Part shown: in pieces, positions 29,712 through 38,402 of the stretch
Layout: each line of letters opens with the position of its first letter
How positions within the stretch are numbered: the first letter of the stretch is position 1
From: Mucilaginibacter defluvii
Lineage (GTDB): Bacteria > Bacteroidota > Bacteroidia > Sphingobacteriales > Sphingobacteriaceae
Direction of reading: 5' to 3'
Assembly (NCBI RefSeq): GCF_039543225.1
Contig: NZ_BAABJI010000002.1
Coordinates: 1,984,001-2,048,000, forward strand
DNA length: 64,000 nt
Program-made: the position numbers and the translations under genes
Notes under the pieces: model-generated
What the model saw: only the letters and a program-made list of their open reading frames with translations
Told to the model about the DNA's origin: nothing
Database searches by the model: none

Positions 29712-30167
29712 TCAAAATACAGGTTTTGGTGATATTTTGAAATCCGCTTTTCTGATAACGATAGTATTTGCCAGTAAATCGCCCAGGCGTTGATGCTTCG
29801 ATGTTTTTAATATTAAGATGATCGCCACAACACCGTACGTGGACAGATCGATAATATCGCATATCCGCCTTTTGAGGGCGGTTGAGAATGATATGGGGCG
29901 ACCGTTGGCACACACCACTTTCAGTTTCATAAAATCATGCCCCGGAGTAGCGCCGCTAAGCCCTTCGGTTAGGGGGAAATATAAAAACCACATTATAATG
30001 ACAGGTATAACTGCCGCGCCCGTTACCCGCAAACCACCGGAATCCGGATTTTCATTGAATGCCCAAACGTAAACGCCCGTGATAAGGGAGAAAATTACAT
30101 AATCAATTAGCGTAGCGGCTATGCGTTTGGCCAGATAAGGTTTTAATGGAATTGGTTCAAGGTTCAT
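29712..30167 (-). CDS. RDD-family membrane protein
   Basis: A 151-residue protein with three predicted membrane helices and the RDD family layout: a short basic N-terminus (LAKRIAATLIDYVIFSLITGVYVW), a middle helix and the motif TPGHDFMKLKVVCANG, then a last helix and a short tail. Some RDD proteins act in ion transport or envelope stress; no specific role can be assigned here. Confidence 0.85.
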   Translation of the reverse strand: MNLEPIPLKPYLAKRIAATLIDYVIFSLITGVYVWAFNENPDSGGLRVTGAAVIPVIIMWFLYFPLTEGLSGATPGHDFMKLKVVCANGRPISFSTALKRRICDIIDLSTYGVVAIILILKTSKHQRLGDLLANTIVIRKADFKISPKPVF

Positions 30168-30180
30168 CAGTCAAAAATAC

Positions 30181-30208
30181 AAAAAAGCCGACCTATTTAG
30201 GCCGGCTT
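30181..30208 (-). terminator. Intrinsic terminator after the LiaF-like gene
   Basis: On the minus strand AAGCCG/CGGCTT arms (30185-30190 with 30203-30208, extended by CCT/AGG) are followed by TTTTTTG. It marks the end of the 31845-30241 gene pair. Confidence 0.85.
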
Positions 30209-30240
30209 AGCGATTGTTATATAGCAATTGTGAAAAGGAA

Positions 30241-31245
30241 TTAATATTTGCTCACGTTAAAGTCGGATATACCGCCTTTCATTTTGATGTACATCTTGTT
30301 TTTGGCTGATGCAAAGCCGGGCGTTTCGTAGCGGTTATCACCAACCTTGGTAAAGCCATCAATATTATTTTGAGATAGACCTGACTGCGTAATAATGCTA
30401 CAAGCAGCGCCTTCGGGAACTCTAAATTTAACTTCGGAGGCGGCTGCGGAAACATCAACATTTGTAGTAGCCAGTGGCATACCTAATTTAATTTCACATG
30501 ATGCCGCTCCGGCGTTGATGTCTAACTTACGTACTTTAAATTTTGACAAATCAAAATTGATCTCAGAAGCTCCGCTATTTATATTGATATCCCACACCGG
30601 CAGTGTGCTTAAACGAAAATTGGCCTGATTTGCATGATCGCTATCCCACTTAAAACCATTTCTACCTTTACCATCTCGCATTTTGAAGTTTAAAACGGCG
30701 AGAGAATCTGTTTTGCTGTTGGTAAATTCATATCGGTTTAAAAACTCTTTGGTTGAAGCGCTAAACAATTCAGCTGATGACGTGGAGTCCTCTAACTTAT
30801 AAGTAGCCGCTCCACCACTTATATTCAATTGCGCTATCTTAATATCCGGCGAATAATTGTATTTAAAGTTGCTGTTACCTTCTACCTTAACAATGTCGCG
30901 ACCATTATCGTCGCCGTCGTCATCATCGTCGTCGTTATCATTACGGTGCCAGCCCTTTTCGTCCAGGTTATAACGGAAGTTACGTGGTTCCCAAAAATAA
31001 CGGCTGCCTGTATCGGCAAATAATATAACCGCTAAACCACCTACCAAAACAATGGCTTTTATGGCCGTTGCCATGCCCGATTTATTGTTGGCAAAAATCA
31101 GGTTAACACCTGCAATTACCAGGAATATAGGCCAAAGGCGCCAAAAGTTCATCCAGTGTATATCGGCATATCCAAAGTGTGCCAACAAATAGGCTACGCC
31201 TATTAAAACAAGCACTAAGCCTGTCATCAGTTTATCGCTTCTCAT
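30241..31245 (-). CDS. LiaF/LiaI-like membrane protein with C-terminal beta domain
   Basis: The 334-residue protein has four hydrophobic helices in the first ~85 residues (LiaF/LiaI-type transmembrane region), a very acidic linker (runs of Asp and Asn at ~100-115), and a C-terminal repetitive beta region (~120-334). The repeats have the rhythm LNISGGAATYKL, ININSGASEINFDLS and LDINAGAASCEIKLG. Such folds occur in proteins sensing cell-wall stress. It follows the PspC-domain gene by 3 nt, supporting a common envelope-stress role. Confidence 0.8.
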   Translation of the reverse strand: MRSDKLMTGLVLVLIGVAYLLAHFGYADIHWMNFWRLWPIFLVIAGVNLIFANNKSGMATAIKAIVLVGGLAVILFADTGSRYFWEPRNFRYNLDEKGWHRNDNDDDDDDGDDNGRDIVKVEGNSNFKYNYSPDIKIAQLNISGGAATYKLEDSTSSAELFSASTKEFLNRYEFTNSKTDSLAVLNFKMRDGKGRNGFKWDSDHANQANFRLSTLPVWDININSGASEINFDLSKFKVRKLDINAGAASCEIKLGMPLATTNVDVSAAASEVKFRVPEGAACSIITQSGLSQNNIDGFTKVGDNRYETPGFASAKNKMYIKMKGGISDFNVSKY

Positions 31246-31248
31246 GGC

Positions 31249-31845
31249 TTATACAGTTGGAGGGTTATCGTTAGTATTTTGTTCAGCTTTCTTTTCCGGC
31301 TCGGCGGTGGCAGACTGCTCAGCGGCAGGCTGGTTCCAGTCCTTTTGCTCCCAAGGCTGTTTTTTAGCGCCCGACAGTATGAAGGCAACACCGGCACCTA
31401 CCAGCAGCAATGGCCAAAGCACATCAAAATCAACTTCAGGTATCAGATTAAATTCATCAAGCAAAAAGGCACCGCCGATGATGATCAATATAGCGCCGGT
31501 TATAACGCCTACACTTGAGCTTTTCTTTACCGGCGGCGCGCTGCCGAATGGCTTGCCGGCATCAAAGTTTGGCATGGTAAAGTTAGGCTCAGGGGCGGTT
31601 TTAAAAGGATTAAAAGGATCCTGCGGAGGTATGTTGTAATTTACCGTCGGATCAAAAAACTCGTTCCGTTTTGGCAATACTATCCAAAGTATTACATATA
31701 ACAGGCCGCCAAAGCCTTTTACCACAAAGGTGATTACAAATAACACCCTGATTATTGATACATCAACGCCGAAGTAGTCGGCTAAGCCAGCGCAAACACC
31801 GCCAATTTTTTTGCGGAGCTCATCGCGATAAAGTTTCTTTTCCAT
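31249..31845 (-). CDS. PspC-domain membrane protein
   Basis: The 198-residue protein begins MEKKLYRDELRKKIGGVCAG, the classic PspC domain start, with the LADYFGVDVSIIRVLFV helix following. A second hydrophobic region at ~120-170 resembles the LiaI/DUF5668 two-helix unit, and the tail is Ala/Glu/Gln-rich. PspC domains take part in phage-shock/envelope-stress sensing. ATG 31845 is chosen because a longer reading from 31920 would run into the SDR gene and lose the standard start. It is co-transcribed with the LiaF-like gene. Confidence 0.88.
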   Translation of the reverse strand: MEKKLYRDELRKKIGGVCAGLADYFGVDVSIIRVLFVITFVVKGFGGLLYVILWIVLPKRNEFFDPTVNYNIPPQDPFNPFKTAPEPNFTMPNFDAGKPFGSAPPVKKSSSVGVITGAILIIIGGAFLLDEFNLIPEVDFDVLWPLLLVGAGVAFILSGAKKQPWEQKDWNQPAAEQSATAEPEKKAEQNTNDNPPTV

Positions 31846-31867
31846 TGCTTTGTCAGTTAGTTTGTCT

Positions 31868-32572
31868 CTAAATCTGGCCGAAGGTTGGTTTGATGATGAT
31901 CTCGTCAACGTTCGCGCCATTACTCATGTTTAATATGTTTGTAATGGCTGATGCAACGTCTTCGGGTAAAACCATCCGGTTGGTATCAACCGCTGCGCCT
32001 TTCCATGAGTCGGTATACGTTGACCCCGGAATTACTGCGGTGACCTTTACACCGTGTGGCTGCATCTCGAGCTTCATTACCTCATTAAGACCTACCAAAG
32101 CATACTTTGTTACGCTGTACACCCCCGCCTCGGGTATGGGGTGCAGCCCCGCTACCGAGCATATGTTGAAGATGTGCCCTTTACCGACAGAAACCATGCT
32201 TTTACCGAAGAAACGGTATAATTCATAGGCCGGGCGCAGGTTGGTGTCCATCTGTTTTTGGTACGATTCGTCATCATCATCAAGTATAGCGGCAGGCTTG
32301 AACATACCCACATTATTCACTAAAATATCGACGAAGCCCATGTTTTTCTCGGTGAATTCGGCAAAATTTTTCAGTTCAGCGAGAATGCTGCAATCGGCAA
32401 CGGTAGTAAATACCTTTATTTGGGGGTTGACGACAAGCAATTCGGTCTTAAACGCATCCAGTTCGGCAGCGTTACGCGAGCAGATGGATACGTTGATATT
32501 TTGCTTAACCAATGCTATAGTAATGGCGCGGCCCATACCCTTGGTGCCGCCGGTAATGATGGCGTTTTTCAT
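31868..32572 (-). CDS. Short-chain dehydrogenase/reductase (SDR), 3-ketoacyl-ACP reductase-like
   Basis: A 234-residue classical SDR: cofactor motif TGGTKGMGRA near the N-terminus, NNVG in the middle, catalytic Ser in CSVAG and the YSVTK active-site Tyr/Lys. The protein should reduce or oxidise a carbonyl/alcohol with NAD(P)H. Substrate preference cannot be read from the sequence; annotation as a FabG-like reductase is only by general resemblance. Confidence 0.88.
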   Translation of the reverse strand: MKNAIITGGTKGMGRAITIALVKQNINVSICSRNAAELDAFKTELLVVNPQIKVFTTVADCSILAELKNFAEFTEKNMGFVDILVNNVGMFKPAAILDDDDESYQKQMDTNLRPAYELYRFFGKSMVSVGKGHIFNICSVAGLHPIPEAGVYSVTKYALVGLNEVMKLEMQPHGVKVTAVIPGSTYTDSWKGAAVDTNRMVLPEDVASAITNILNMSNGANVDEIIIKPTFGQI

Positions 32573-32715
32573 GACTGATTTTATATTTGCGGTTGAATAG
32601 TTTGGCTAAGATATAGCTTAAAACATTATACTTGTATCAAAGGGTTTAATACACGGAATCAATACTATTGGCCTGTTTTAACAGTTATATAAATAATCAA
32701 CCTAAACTAATCATT

Positions 32716-33237
32716 ATGATAAAGCATTTAGTCCTCTTCTGGCTGTTACTCACGCCAGTTATAATCTTTGCCAAACAAACACAATCAGACACTGCAAGGT
32801 ATAAAGCACCAATTTTATGGATAGTTAATTTTAGCGATGGCCGTGAACCTGTTTTAACGAGATATTTTCTTGTGGACCGTAAGAATGAAGAATATCAATC
32901 GTTTTTGAAAGAAAGAACTGATTACAACGCGTTTGAACACCTAAATGCAAAGATTGTATCGATAATCAAACTAAAACCCGGCACACAACCATTGACGTTG
33001 AGCGACCTGTACAACAGATACAAGATACCTAAACAGTACCGAAAATTAACGGTAAGGTTTGATGACGAGATAATGGATCATCCGGAAACAATGTTAACCT
33101 CGGCTAACCAGATAAGGTCGGTAAAAATTAAAAATTCTAAAACAGGGAAATATATTGAGATCATTTCAACCAACTATGAATCAATAAAAGAAATGAGAGA
33201 GAGTTACCGAAAATGCAACAATGTAGGGCAACAATAA
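32716..33237 (+). CDS. Exported protein of unknown function
   Basis: ATG 32716 gives a 173-residue protein with a clean signal peptide (MIKHLVLFWLLLTPVIIFA). The mature part is charged, with two alpha/beta-looking stretches and a Lys/Asn-rich end; I recognise no family. Base composition is lower in GC than the neighbours, which suggests recent gain or weak constraint. A TATATTTG at 32582-32589 lies ~125 nt upstream and could be its promoter. Confidence 0.55.
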   Translation: MIKHLVLFWLLLTPVIIFAKQTQSDTARYKAPILWIVNFSDGREPVLTRYFLVDRKNEEYQSFLKERTDYNAFEHLNAKIVSIIKLKPGTQPLTLSDLYNRYKIPKQYRKLTVRFDDEIMDHPETMLTSANQIRSVKIKNSKTGKYIEIISTNYESIKEMRESYRKCNNVGQQ

Positions 33238-33263
33238 TTTAACCTTATTTTTACCTTTATAGC

Positions 33264-34148
33264 ATGAGTACGGATCCAAAGGTCTACGATATATGCTGCA
33301 TTGGCCACATTACGCACGATAAGGTGGTTACCCCACAACAAGAGGTTTATATGCCCGGCGGTACAGCCTTTTACTTTTCGCACGCCGTAAGGCAAATGCC
33401 GGTTAGCTATAAGCTGATCACCGCCCTGGCGCAGGAGCAAATGGCTTATGCCGAAGGCTTGCAACAAGCGGGCATCGACCTTACAGCGCTGCCCAGCCGG
33501 AATACCGTTTACTTTGAGAACAGCTACGCCGAAAACTCCGATCATCGTACCCAGCGGGTGCTACAAAAGGCCGATGCTTTTACCGTGGCTGATTTAGCTG
33601 ATACGAACGCCCGCTATTACCATTTAGGTCCTTTACTCGCTGACGATATGGATGGGGATATATTCAAGGCGCTATCAGCCAAAGGTACCCTTTCGCTGGA
33701 TGCACAGGGTTTGCTGCGTGAGGTGGCGGGTGATAAAGTGATCGCTATAGACTGGGCGGACAAAGCAACGTTGCTACCCTATGTACACATACTAAAAGTG
33801 AATGAGCACGAGGTTGCCGTACTTACCGGCACTACCAATATACATGAAGGCGCGAAGCAATTAGCCGAAATGGGCGTTAAAGAAGTGGTGATTACCCTGG
33901 GCACACAGGGCTCCGTAATTTATGCCGACGGCAAATTTCATAATATCCCGGTTTATAAACCAATGGAGTTTAAAGATGCCACCGGTTGCGGCGATACCTA
34001 TATGGCCGGCTACCTGTACAAACGCGCCAAAGGATCTACAATTGAAGAAGCCGGGCATTTTGCATCGGCAATGGCCGGGTTAAAGGCAGGTATATCCGGC
34101 GCATTTATGGGTAACGAGGCGGATATACTTGCTTTTATGAATCGGTAA
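33264..34148 (+). CDS. PfkB-family carbohydrate kinase
   Basis: A 294-residue ribokinase/PfkB-type sugar kinase. The N-terminal substrate motif (MPGGTAFYFSHAVR) and the C-terminal signature with the catalytic Asp (ATGCGDTYMAGYL) are present; most family members have G-A-G-D at that spot, here G-C-G-D. The sugar is unknown. There is no sugar-catabolic neighbour to help. Confidence 0.85.
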   Translation: MSTDPKVYDICCIGHITHDKVVTPQQEVYMPGGTAFYFSHAVRQMPVSYKLITALAQEQMAYAEGLQQAGIDLTALPSRNTVYFENSYAENSDHRTQRVLQKADAFTVADLADTNARYYHLGPLLADDMDGDIFKALSAKGTLSLDAQGLLREVAGDKVIAIDWADKATLLPYVHILKVNEHEVAVLTGTTNIHEGAKQLAEMGVKEVVITLGTQGSVIYADGKFHNIPVYKPMEFKDATGCGDTYMAGYLYKRAKGSTIEEAGHFASAMAGLKAGISGAFMGNEADILAFMNR

Positions 34149-34149
34149 C

Positions 34150-34911
34150 CTATCCAGGAAATACCAGCACCGGAACATGCAGCGCGTTCAATGCGCCCGG
34201 GCTAAGTTGGCCCTGTAGCACTTCCCTGAAATGATACTGATGGTTGGCCAATGCCAGGAGGTCGGTTTTCATGGTATTGATAATCACATCCGTTGCTTTT
34301 TGCAGGTCGCGCTCGGTAGTGTTGCTAAATTTCAGGTTTTCGTAATTAACATACCGGCGTATGCCACTGTTAAATACATCAAGTGCATAACTTTCATCCA
34401 TACGCGGCAGGCCGCTGGCTGGTAAATGCGCAATGTGTACGCTGGCGCCTTTATCCTTAGCCATATTAGCAAGGTACCGCACAATAGGCAGCTGGCAATA
34501 ACGTAAATCGGCCATATAGGTTATCCGTTTAAAACCATTAAACGTATGGTATTCTGGCAACACTAACATAGGGCAGGTAATACGGCTAAGTATTTTGTGT
34601 AAACACAGGGTAGCACTATTGCCAAGGCCGCTTATTAATAATGATGACGCCCTTTGATTAACCAGTTGGGCAAGTTCCTGCTCATTTAAGCCGTGGGCAT
34701 CCACCTCCTCACCATAAACATTATTTTCCGGCTCCTGCGATTCCGTCGCCTCCTCAAACCTGCCCGAAATCAACACTTTAACACCAGCCTTAACATCGGC
34801 CACGTTGGCCACTACTAAAGGCACTCCGGCAAGCCGCGAAACTTCGGCAGCCACACGCAGGGCGCGGTCACTATGGATCGAGCCATCACTTAACAATAAT
34901 ACTTCTTTCAT
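34150..34911 (-). CDS. Universal stress protein (tandem UspA domains)
   Basis: The 253-residue protein, started at ATG 34911 (MKEVLLLSDGSIHSD), has two UspA-type alpha/beta halves: ~1-130 and ~135-253. It probably lacks the canonical ATP-binding G-x2-G-x9-G motif in full. Such proteins accompany stationary-phase and low-oxygen responses. It converges with the PfkB gene, with a 1-nt gap between stops. A candidate small RNA gene lies just upstream on the same strand. Confidence 0.78.
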   Translation of the reverse strand: MKEVLLLSDGSIHSDRALRVAAEVSRLAGVPLVVANVADVKAGVKVLISGRFEEATESQEPENNVYGEEVDAHGLNEQELAQLVNQRASSLLISGLGNSATLCLHKILSRITCPMLVLPEYHTFNGFKRITYMADLRYCQLPIVRYLANMAKDKGASVHIAHLPASGLPRMDESYALDVFNSGIRRYVNYENLKFSNTTERDLQKATDVIINTMKTDLLALANHQYHFREVLQGQLSPGALNALHVPVLVFPG

Positions 34912-34942
34912 ATACGGTAGATGTTGTAAAAAAAACGCAAAC

Positions 34943-35033
34943 AAAAAAAAACACGCCTCACAGGGTGCATCAACTTAAATCGGAACAGGAACTTCTAAAA
35001 ATTTGTAAGGTTGATTAGCGTGTGGTGGGTTCG
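34943..35033 (-). ncRNA. Candidate small non-coding RNA (~91 nt), promoter to terminator
   Basis: On the minus strand TATATTTA (35046-35039), close to the TAnnTTTG -7 element, has a TTTC about 16 nt further upstream, so transcription could start near 35033. The transcript can fold into one long bulged hairpin. The closing stem is ACACGC/GCGTGT (34951-34956 with 35018-35023), followed by an asymmetric 12/2 internal loop and then ATCAAC/GTTGAT (34969-34974 with 35010-35015), extended by A/T pairs. It ends in a run of nine T (34943-34951). No reading frame is visible. The shape, a long bulged hairpin with an internal bubble, recalls 6S-type RNAs such as 6S-Flavo, but this identity is unproven. 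Confidence 0.5.
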
Positions 35034-35145
35034 CCTTCTAAATATAGCAACAAGCCGTTTTTGAAATGGTTTTATGAAAAGTTAAAAAATAAGTAAAGAT
35101 TAAACAGGGATTACAAATCCTATATAATTACCTAATAGGTCAGTA

Positions 35146-35628
35146 TTATGATATATTTAATCGGCCCTCACCCCAAAACAATATATCCGCGTGGTGAAAA
35201 AGTAAAGCCCAGTTCAACCCTTCATCAAAAACCGTCAAATCATCTGATGAAGGATAATAAAAATCTTCAAAGTATTCAACAAGTACCCTGAATGGAACTA
35301 TAGCTGCGGTTTCCATATCCCAAATCAAATAAACTTTTTTATCGGGTGAAATTCCCTTGCCATACAACCATTCTTTTATAAAAACGGCATTGTCGTCTGT
35401 TATATTGGTATAATTCACTGTTTTAAAGAAGCCCGTCTTAAAGGGTTCTTCTGCGTGTAAATCAGCGTTTTTTAAAAAGTCACTTAAAAATTTAGCGCCT
35501 TGCATACTCAGCGGTTCAATCATTTTAAGGTCTCGTTCGGGAAATGGCTCGCCTTCAAAGCGCCAGTAAAGCGAGAAATCCTCTATGTTGATAATTGAAT
35601 GATGTATATTGTTAAAATCCGTTTCCAT
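35146..35628 (-). CDS. Orphan protein of unknown function (immunity-protein-like look)
   Basis: Started at ATG 35628, the 160-residue protein is soluble, acidic and aromatic-rich (EDFYYPSSDDLTVFDEGLNWALLFHHADILFWGEG). That C-terminal pattern is reminiscent of small solitary immunity-type proteins in Bacteroidota, but I cannot name a family. It has lower GC than its neighbours and no partner gene nearby, so horizontal gain is possible. Confidence 0.55.
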   Translation of the reverse strand: METDFNNIHHSIINIEDFSLYWRFEGEPFPERDLKMIEPLSMQGAKFLSDFLKNADLHAEEPFKTGFFKTVNYTNITDDNAVFIKEWLYGKGISPDKKVYLIWDMETAAIVPFRVLVEYFEDFYYPSSDDLTVFDEGLNWALLFHHADILFWGEGRLNIS

Positions 35629-35832
35629 AGTTGATGCCTTATTGTTGATACCTGTATTCCTGGTAAGTTTACGTATATCGGTATAATTTATAAGCGCGCA
35701 AAACAATTTTTACATTCTTCAGCTTTAATACATAATTTTAGTACAACTGCATAAATCCCGCCGCCATAAATGGGTTATCAAAACAGTTTGCTATTAAAAA
35801 TGTACTTTTAACCCGATTTATCCGAGATACTA

Positions 35833-36564
35833 ATGTTTACCAGTTTAGGCAGATATATACTTCTACTCCGATTAAGTTTTAGAAAGCCCGAAAAGTTCAG
35901 TGTGTACTGGGCCGAGATCATGCGCGAAATGGTTTCCATAGGCCTTGGTTCACTGGGCATCATCAGCGTAATATCATTATTTATTGGTGCCGTTGCGGTT
36001 ATACAGGTAGCTTTTCAGCTAACCAGTCCGCTGGTGCCGGCAACCATAGCGGGCAGCATCTCGCGCGATTCAACCATCCTTGAGTTCAGCCCAACCATAT
36101 CAGCATTGGTGTTGGCCGGTCGTGTAGGTTCAAGCATCGCCTCACAGATTGGCACCATGCGCGTTACCGAACAAATTGACGCCCTTGAAATTATGGGCGT
36201 GAACGCGCCGGGCTACTTGATATCCCCTAAAATATTTGCGGGAATTACCATGGTGCCCATGCTCAATATATTATCAATATGCCTTGGCCTGGCCGGTGGT
36301 TACATTGCTTGCGCCGCATCGGGCGACATTGCGCCTGCCGACTACGTTTTGGGCTTGCGCGATGGCTTTTTACCCATCACCTTACAGGCATCGCTGGTAA
36401 AATCATTCACCTTTGGTTTCATCATTACTTCAGTTTGCGCGTATCAGGGCTTTTATACCTCGGGCGGCGCTTTAGAAGTTGGACAATCGGCTACGCAGGG
36501 CGTAGTTTGGAGCTGTATTATGATACTTTTTGCTGACCTTATTATATCCCGCGTAATGTTATGA
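35833..36564 (+). CDS. mlaE: ABC lipid transporter permease MlaE
   Basis: The 243-residue integral membrane protein has 5-6 hydrophobic helices and the MlaE signature (SLGIISVISLFIGAVAVIQVAFQL, LEIMGVNAPGYLISPKI). In the Mla system it carries phospholipids between the inner and outer membranes with MlaF as ATPase. Its stop overlaps the mlaF start (ATGA). The usual partner mce/mlaD gene is not next to it in this window. Confidence 0.9.
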   Translation: MFTSLGRYILLLRLSFRKPEKFSVYWAEIMREMVSIGLGSLGIISVISLFIGAVAVIQVAFQLTSPLVPATIAGSISRDSTILEFSPTISALVLAGRVGSSIASQIGTMRVTEQIDALEIMGVNAPGYLISPKIFAGITMVPMLNILSICLGLAGGYIACAASGDIAPADYVLGLRDGFLPITLQASLVKSFTFGFIITSVCAYQGFYTSGGALEVGQSATQGVVWSCIMILFADLIISRVML

Positions 36565-37313
36565 TCGAGATAAAGGATATTTTTAAAACATTCGGCGACA
36601 ACGAGGTACTTAAAGGCATCAGCGCTAAATTTTTACCGGGCAAAAATAATCTGATCATAGGTGGTTCAGGCTCCGGTAAAACTACCCTGCTTAAATGTAT
36701 TGTTGGTTTGCACGAGCCAACCAAAGGCCAGGTGTTTTTTAACGAACAGAATTTTACCGAAATGAGTTTTGAGGAGCGTGTGCCGATACGTACCGAAATA
36801 GGTATGCTTTTCCAGAACTCAGCTTTGTTTGATAGTATGACGGTTGAAGAGAACATCATGTTCCCGCTTAACCTGTTCACCAATAAATCAAAAAGCGAGA
36901 AGCTTGACCGCGCCAACTTCTGTCTGGAAAGGGTAAATCTGAAAGGCAAGAATAAGTTGTACCCTGCCGAGCTTTCGGGCGGTATGAAAAAGCGTGTGGG
37001 TATTGCACGTGCAATATCCATGCAACCTAAATATTTGTTTGTGGATGAGCCTAACTCCGGTCTCGACCCAAAAACGTCCATCCTGATTGATGAACTTATT
37101 GCGGAACTAACCCAAGAATATGAAATCACTACCGTAGTGGTAACGCACGATATGAACTCCGTGATGGGTATTGGTGATCACATCCTGTTTCTGCACCAGG
37201 GGCAAAAATGGTGGGAAGGGTCAAACAAAGAAATTGCCCATACGGATAATCAGGAACTAAACGACTTTGTGTTCGCCAGCAAATTTATGGAAGCGGCAAA
37301 AGAGAAGTTGTAA
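36561..37313 (+). CDS. mlaF: ABC lipid transporter ATP-binding protein MlaF
   Basis: A 250-residue ATPase with Walker A (GGSGSGKTT), Q-loop (LFQNSALFD), signature (LSGGMKKR) and Walker B (LFVDEPNSGLDP) plus the H-loop VVVTHDM. It powers the MlaE permease; coupling is indicated by the 4-nt overlap with mlaE. Confidence 0.92.
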   Translation: MIEIKDIFKTFGDNEVLKGISAKFLPGKNNLIIGGSGSGKTTLLKCIVGLHEPTKGQVFFNEQNFTEMSFEERVPIRTEIGMLFQNSALFDSMTVEENIMFPLNLFTNKSKSEKLDRANFCLERVNLKGKNKLYPAELSGGMKKRVGIARAISMQPKYLFVDEPNSGLDPKTSILIDELIAELTQEYEITTVVVTHDMNSVMGIGDHILFLHQGQKWWEGSNKEIAHTDNQELNDFVFASKFMEAAKEKL

Positions 37314-37451
37314 GTTTAGTGAGCGGTGATTGGTGAATAGTTATCAATTATTTTAACTAACACGCTACCGTGCCTAATCAATTAACTATTCATTACCTTT
37401 GCAGGCTAAAGTTAATATTGATCTTTGATCACAAATTTCTAATCGCTAATA

Positions 37452-38339
37452 ATGATCCAACTACTTACGCCTACGCACTGGAAAGATTACGAACTGATTG
37501 ATTGCGGCGACTTTGAGAAGCTGGAGCGCTTTGGCGAACTGATACTGATACGCCCCGAACCGCAGGCGGTATGGGATAAGGCATTGCCCGAAAGCGAATG
37601 GCAAAAACGCCACCATATTAAATTCAAAGGCCGCTCGGCAACCACCGGTGAGTGGGTAAAAAAAAATACAAAAACGCCCGACCGCTGGCATATTGAATAT
37701 AAAAACCCTGACGCGGCTATTAAATTCCGCCTCGGGTTAACGTCTTTTAAACACGTAGGTATATTCCCGGAGCAAGCCGTTAACTGGGATTACATCAGCA
37801 GCAATGTTAAAAAGTTTAAAACGCCTAATCCGAAGGTGCTTAACCTGTTTGCATATACCGGTGGCGCGTCGCTTATTGCCAATGCCGCGGGGGCAGAAAC
37901 CACGCACGTTGACTCGATTAAACAGGTAGTTACCTGGGCGAACGAGAACCAGGAAATATCAGGCCTGAACAATATACGCTGGGTAGTTGAGGACGCATTA
38001 AAGTTTGTAAAGCGCGAACTTAAGCGCGGCAAAAAATATAATGGCATTATTCTCGACCCACCGGCATACGGCCATGGCCCAAACGGCGAGAAATGGAAAC
38101 TGGAAGACCATATTAAAGAGATGATGCGTGATGTAGTGCAACTGCTCGACCCGGAAGAACACTTCCTGATACTGAACACCTATTCATTGGGTTTTTCATC
38201 GGTAATTATTGAAAATCTGGTTAAAAGCGCTTATCCGCAGGTGGAGAACTTTGAAACAGGCGAGCTGTACCTTCAGGCCACCGCCGGTCCGAAACTGCCG
38301 CTTGGCGTATTTGGCAAGTTTTGTAAAATAAAAGCTTAA
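37452..38339 (+). CDS. SAM-dependent RNA methyltransferase (RlmI/RlmK-like class I)
   Basis: The 295-residue protein has the class I Rossmann fold (LNLFAYTGGASLIANAAGA, SAM-binding motif I) and the catalytic ILDPPAYGHGPNGEKW motif, near the NPPF/DPPxF type used on RNA bases. It lacks the PUA domain of full RlmI, so the target (probably rRNA) is not certain. It stands alone with TACCTTTG (37394-37401) as a possible promoter. Confidence 0.82.
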   Translation: MIQLLTPTHWKDYELIDCGDFEKLERFGELILIRPEPQAVWDKALPESEWQKRHHIKFKGRSATTGEWVKKNTKTPDRWHIEYKNPDAAIKFRLGLTSFKHVGIFPEQAVNWDYISSNVKKFKTPNPKVLNLFAYTGGASLIANAAGAETTHVDSIKQVVTWANENQEISGLNNIRWVVEDALKFVKRELKRGKKYNGIILDPPAYGHGPNGEKWKLEDHIKEMMRDVVQLLDPEEHFLILNTYSLGFSSVIIENLVKSAYPQVENFETGELYLQATAGPKLPLGVFGKFCKIKA

Positions 38340-38402
38340 CAGGTAAACCATTCCATTATATTTACAACTTAATTGAACTATAAAACTGCCTTTAAATCTG
38401 CC

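Noticed and set aside
29641..29913. A minus-strand frame overlapping the RDD protein gene
   Set aside because: It lies in another frame of the RDD gene, which has three clear membrane helices and family motifs.
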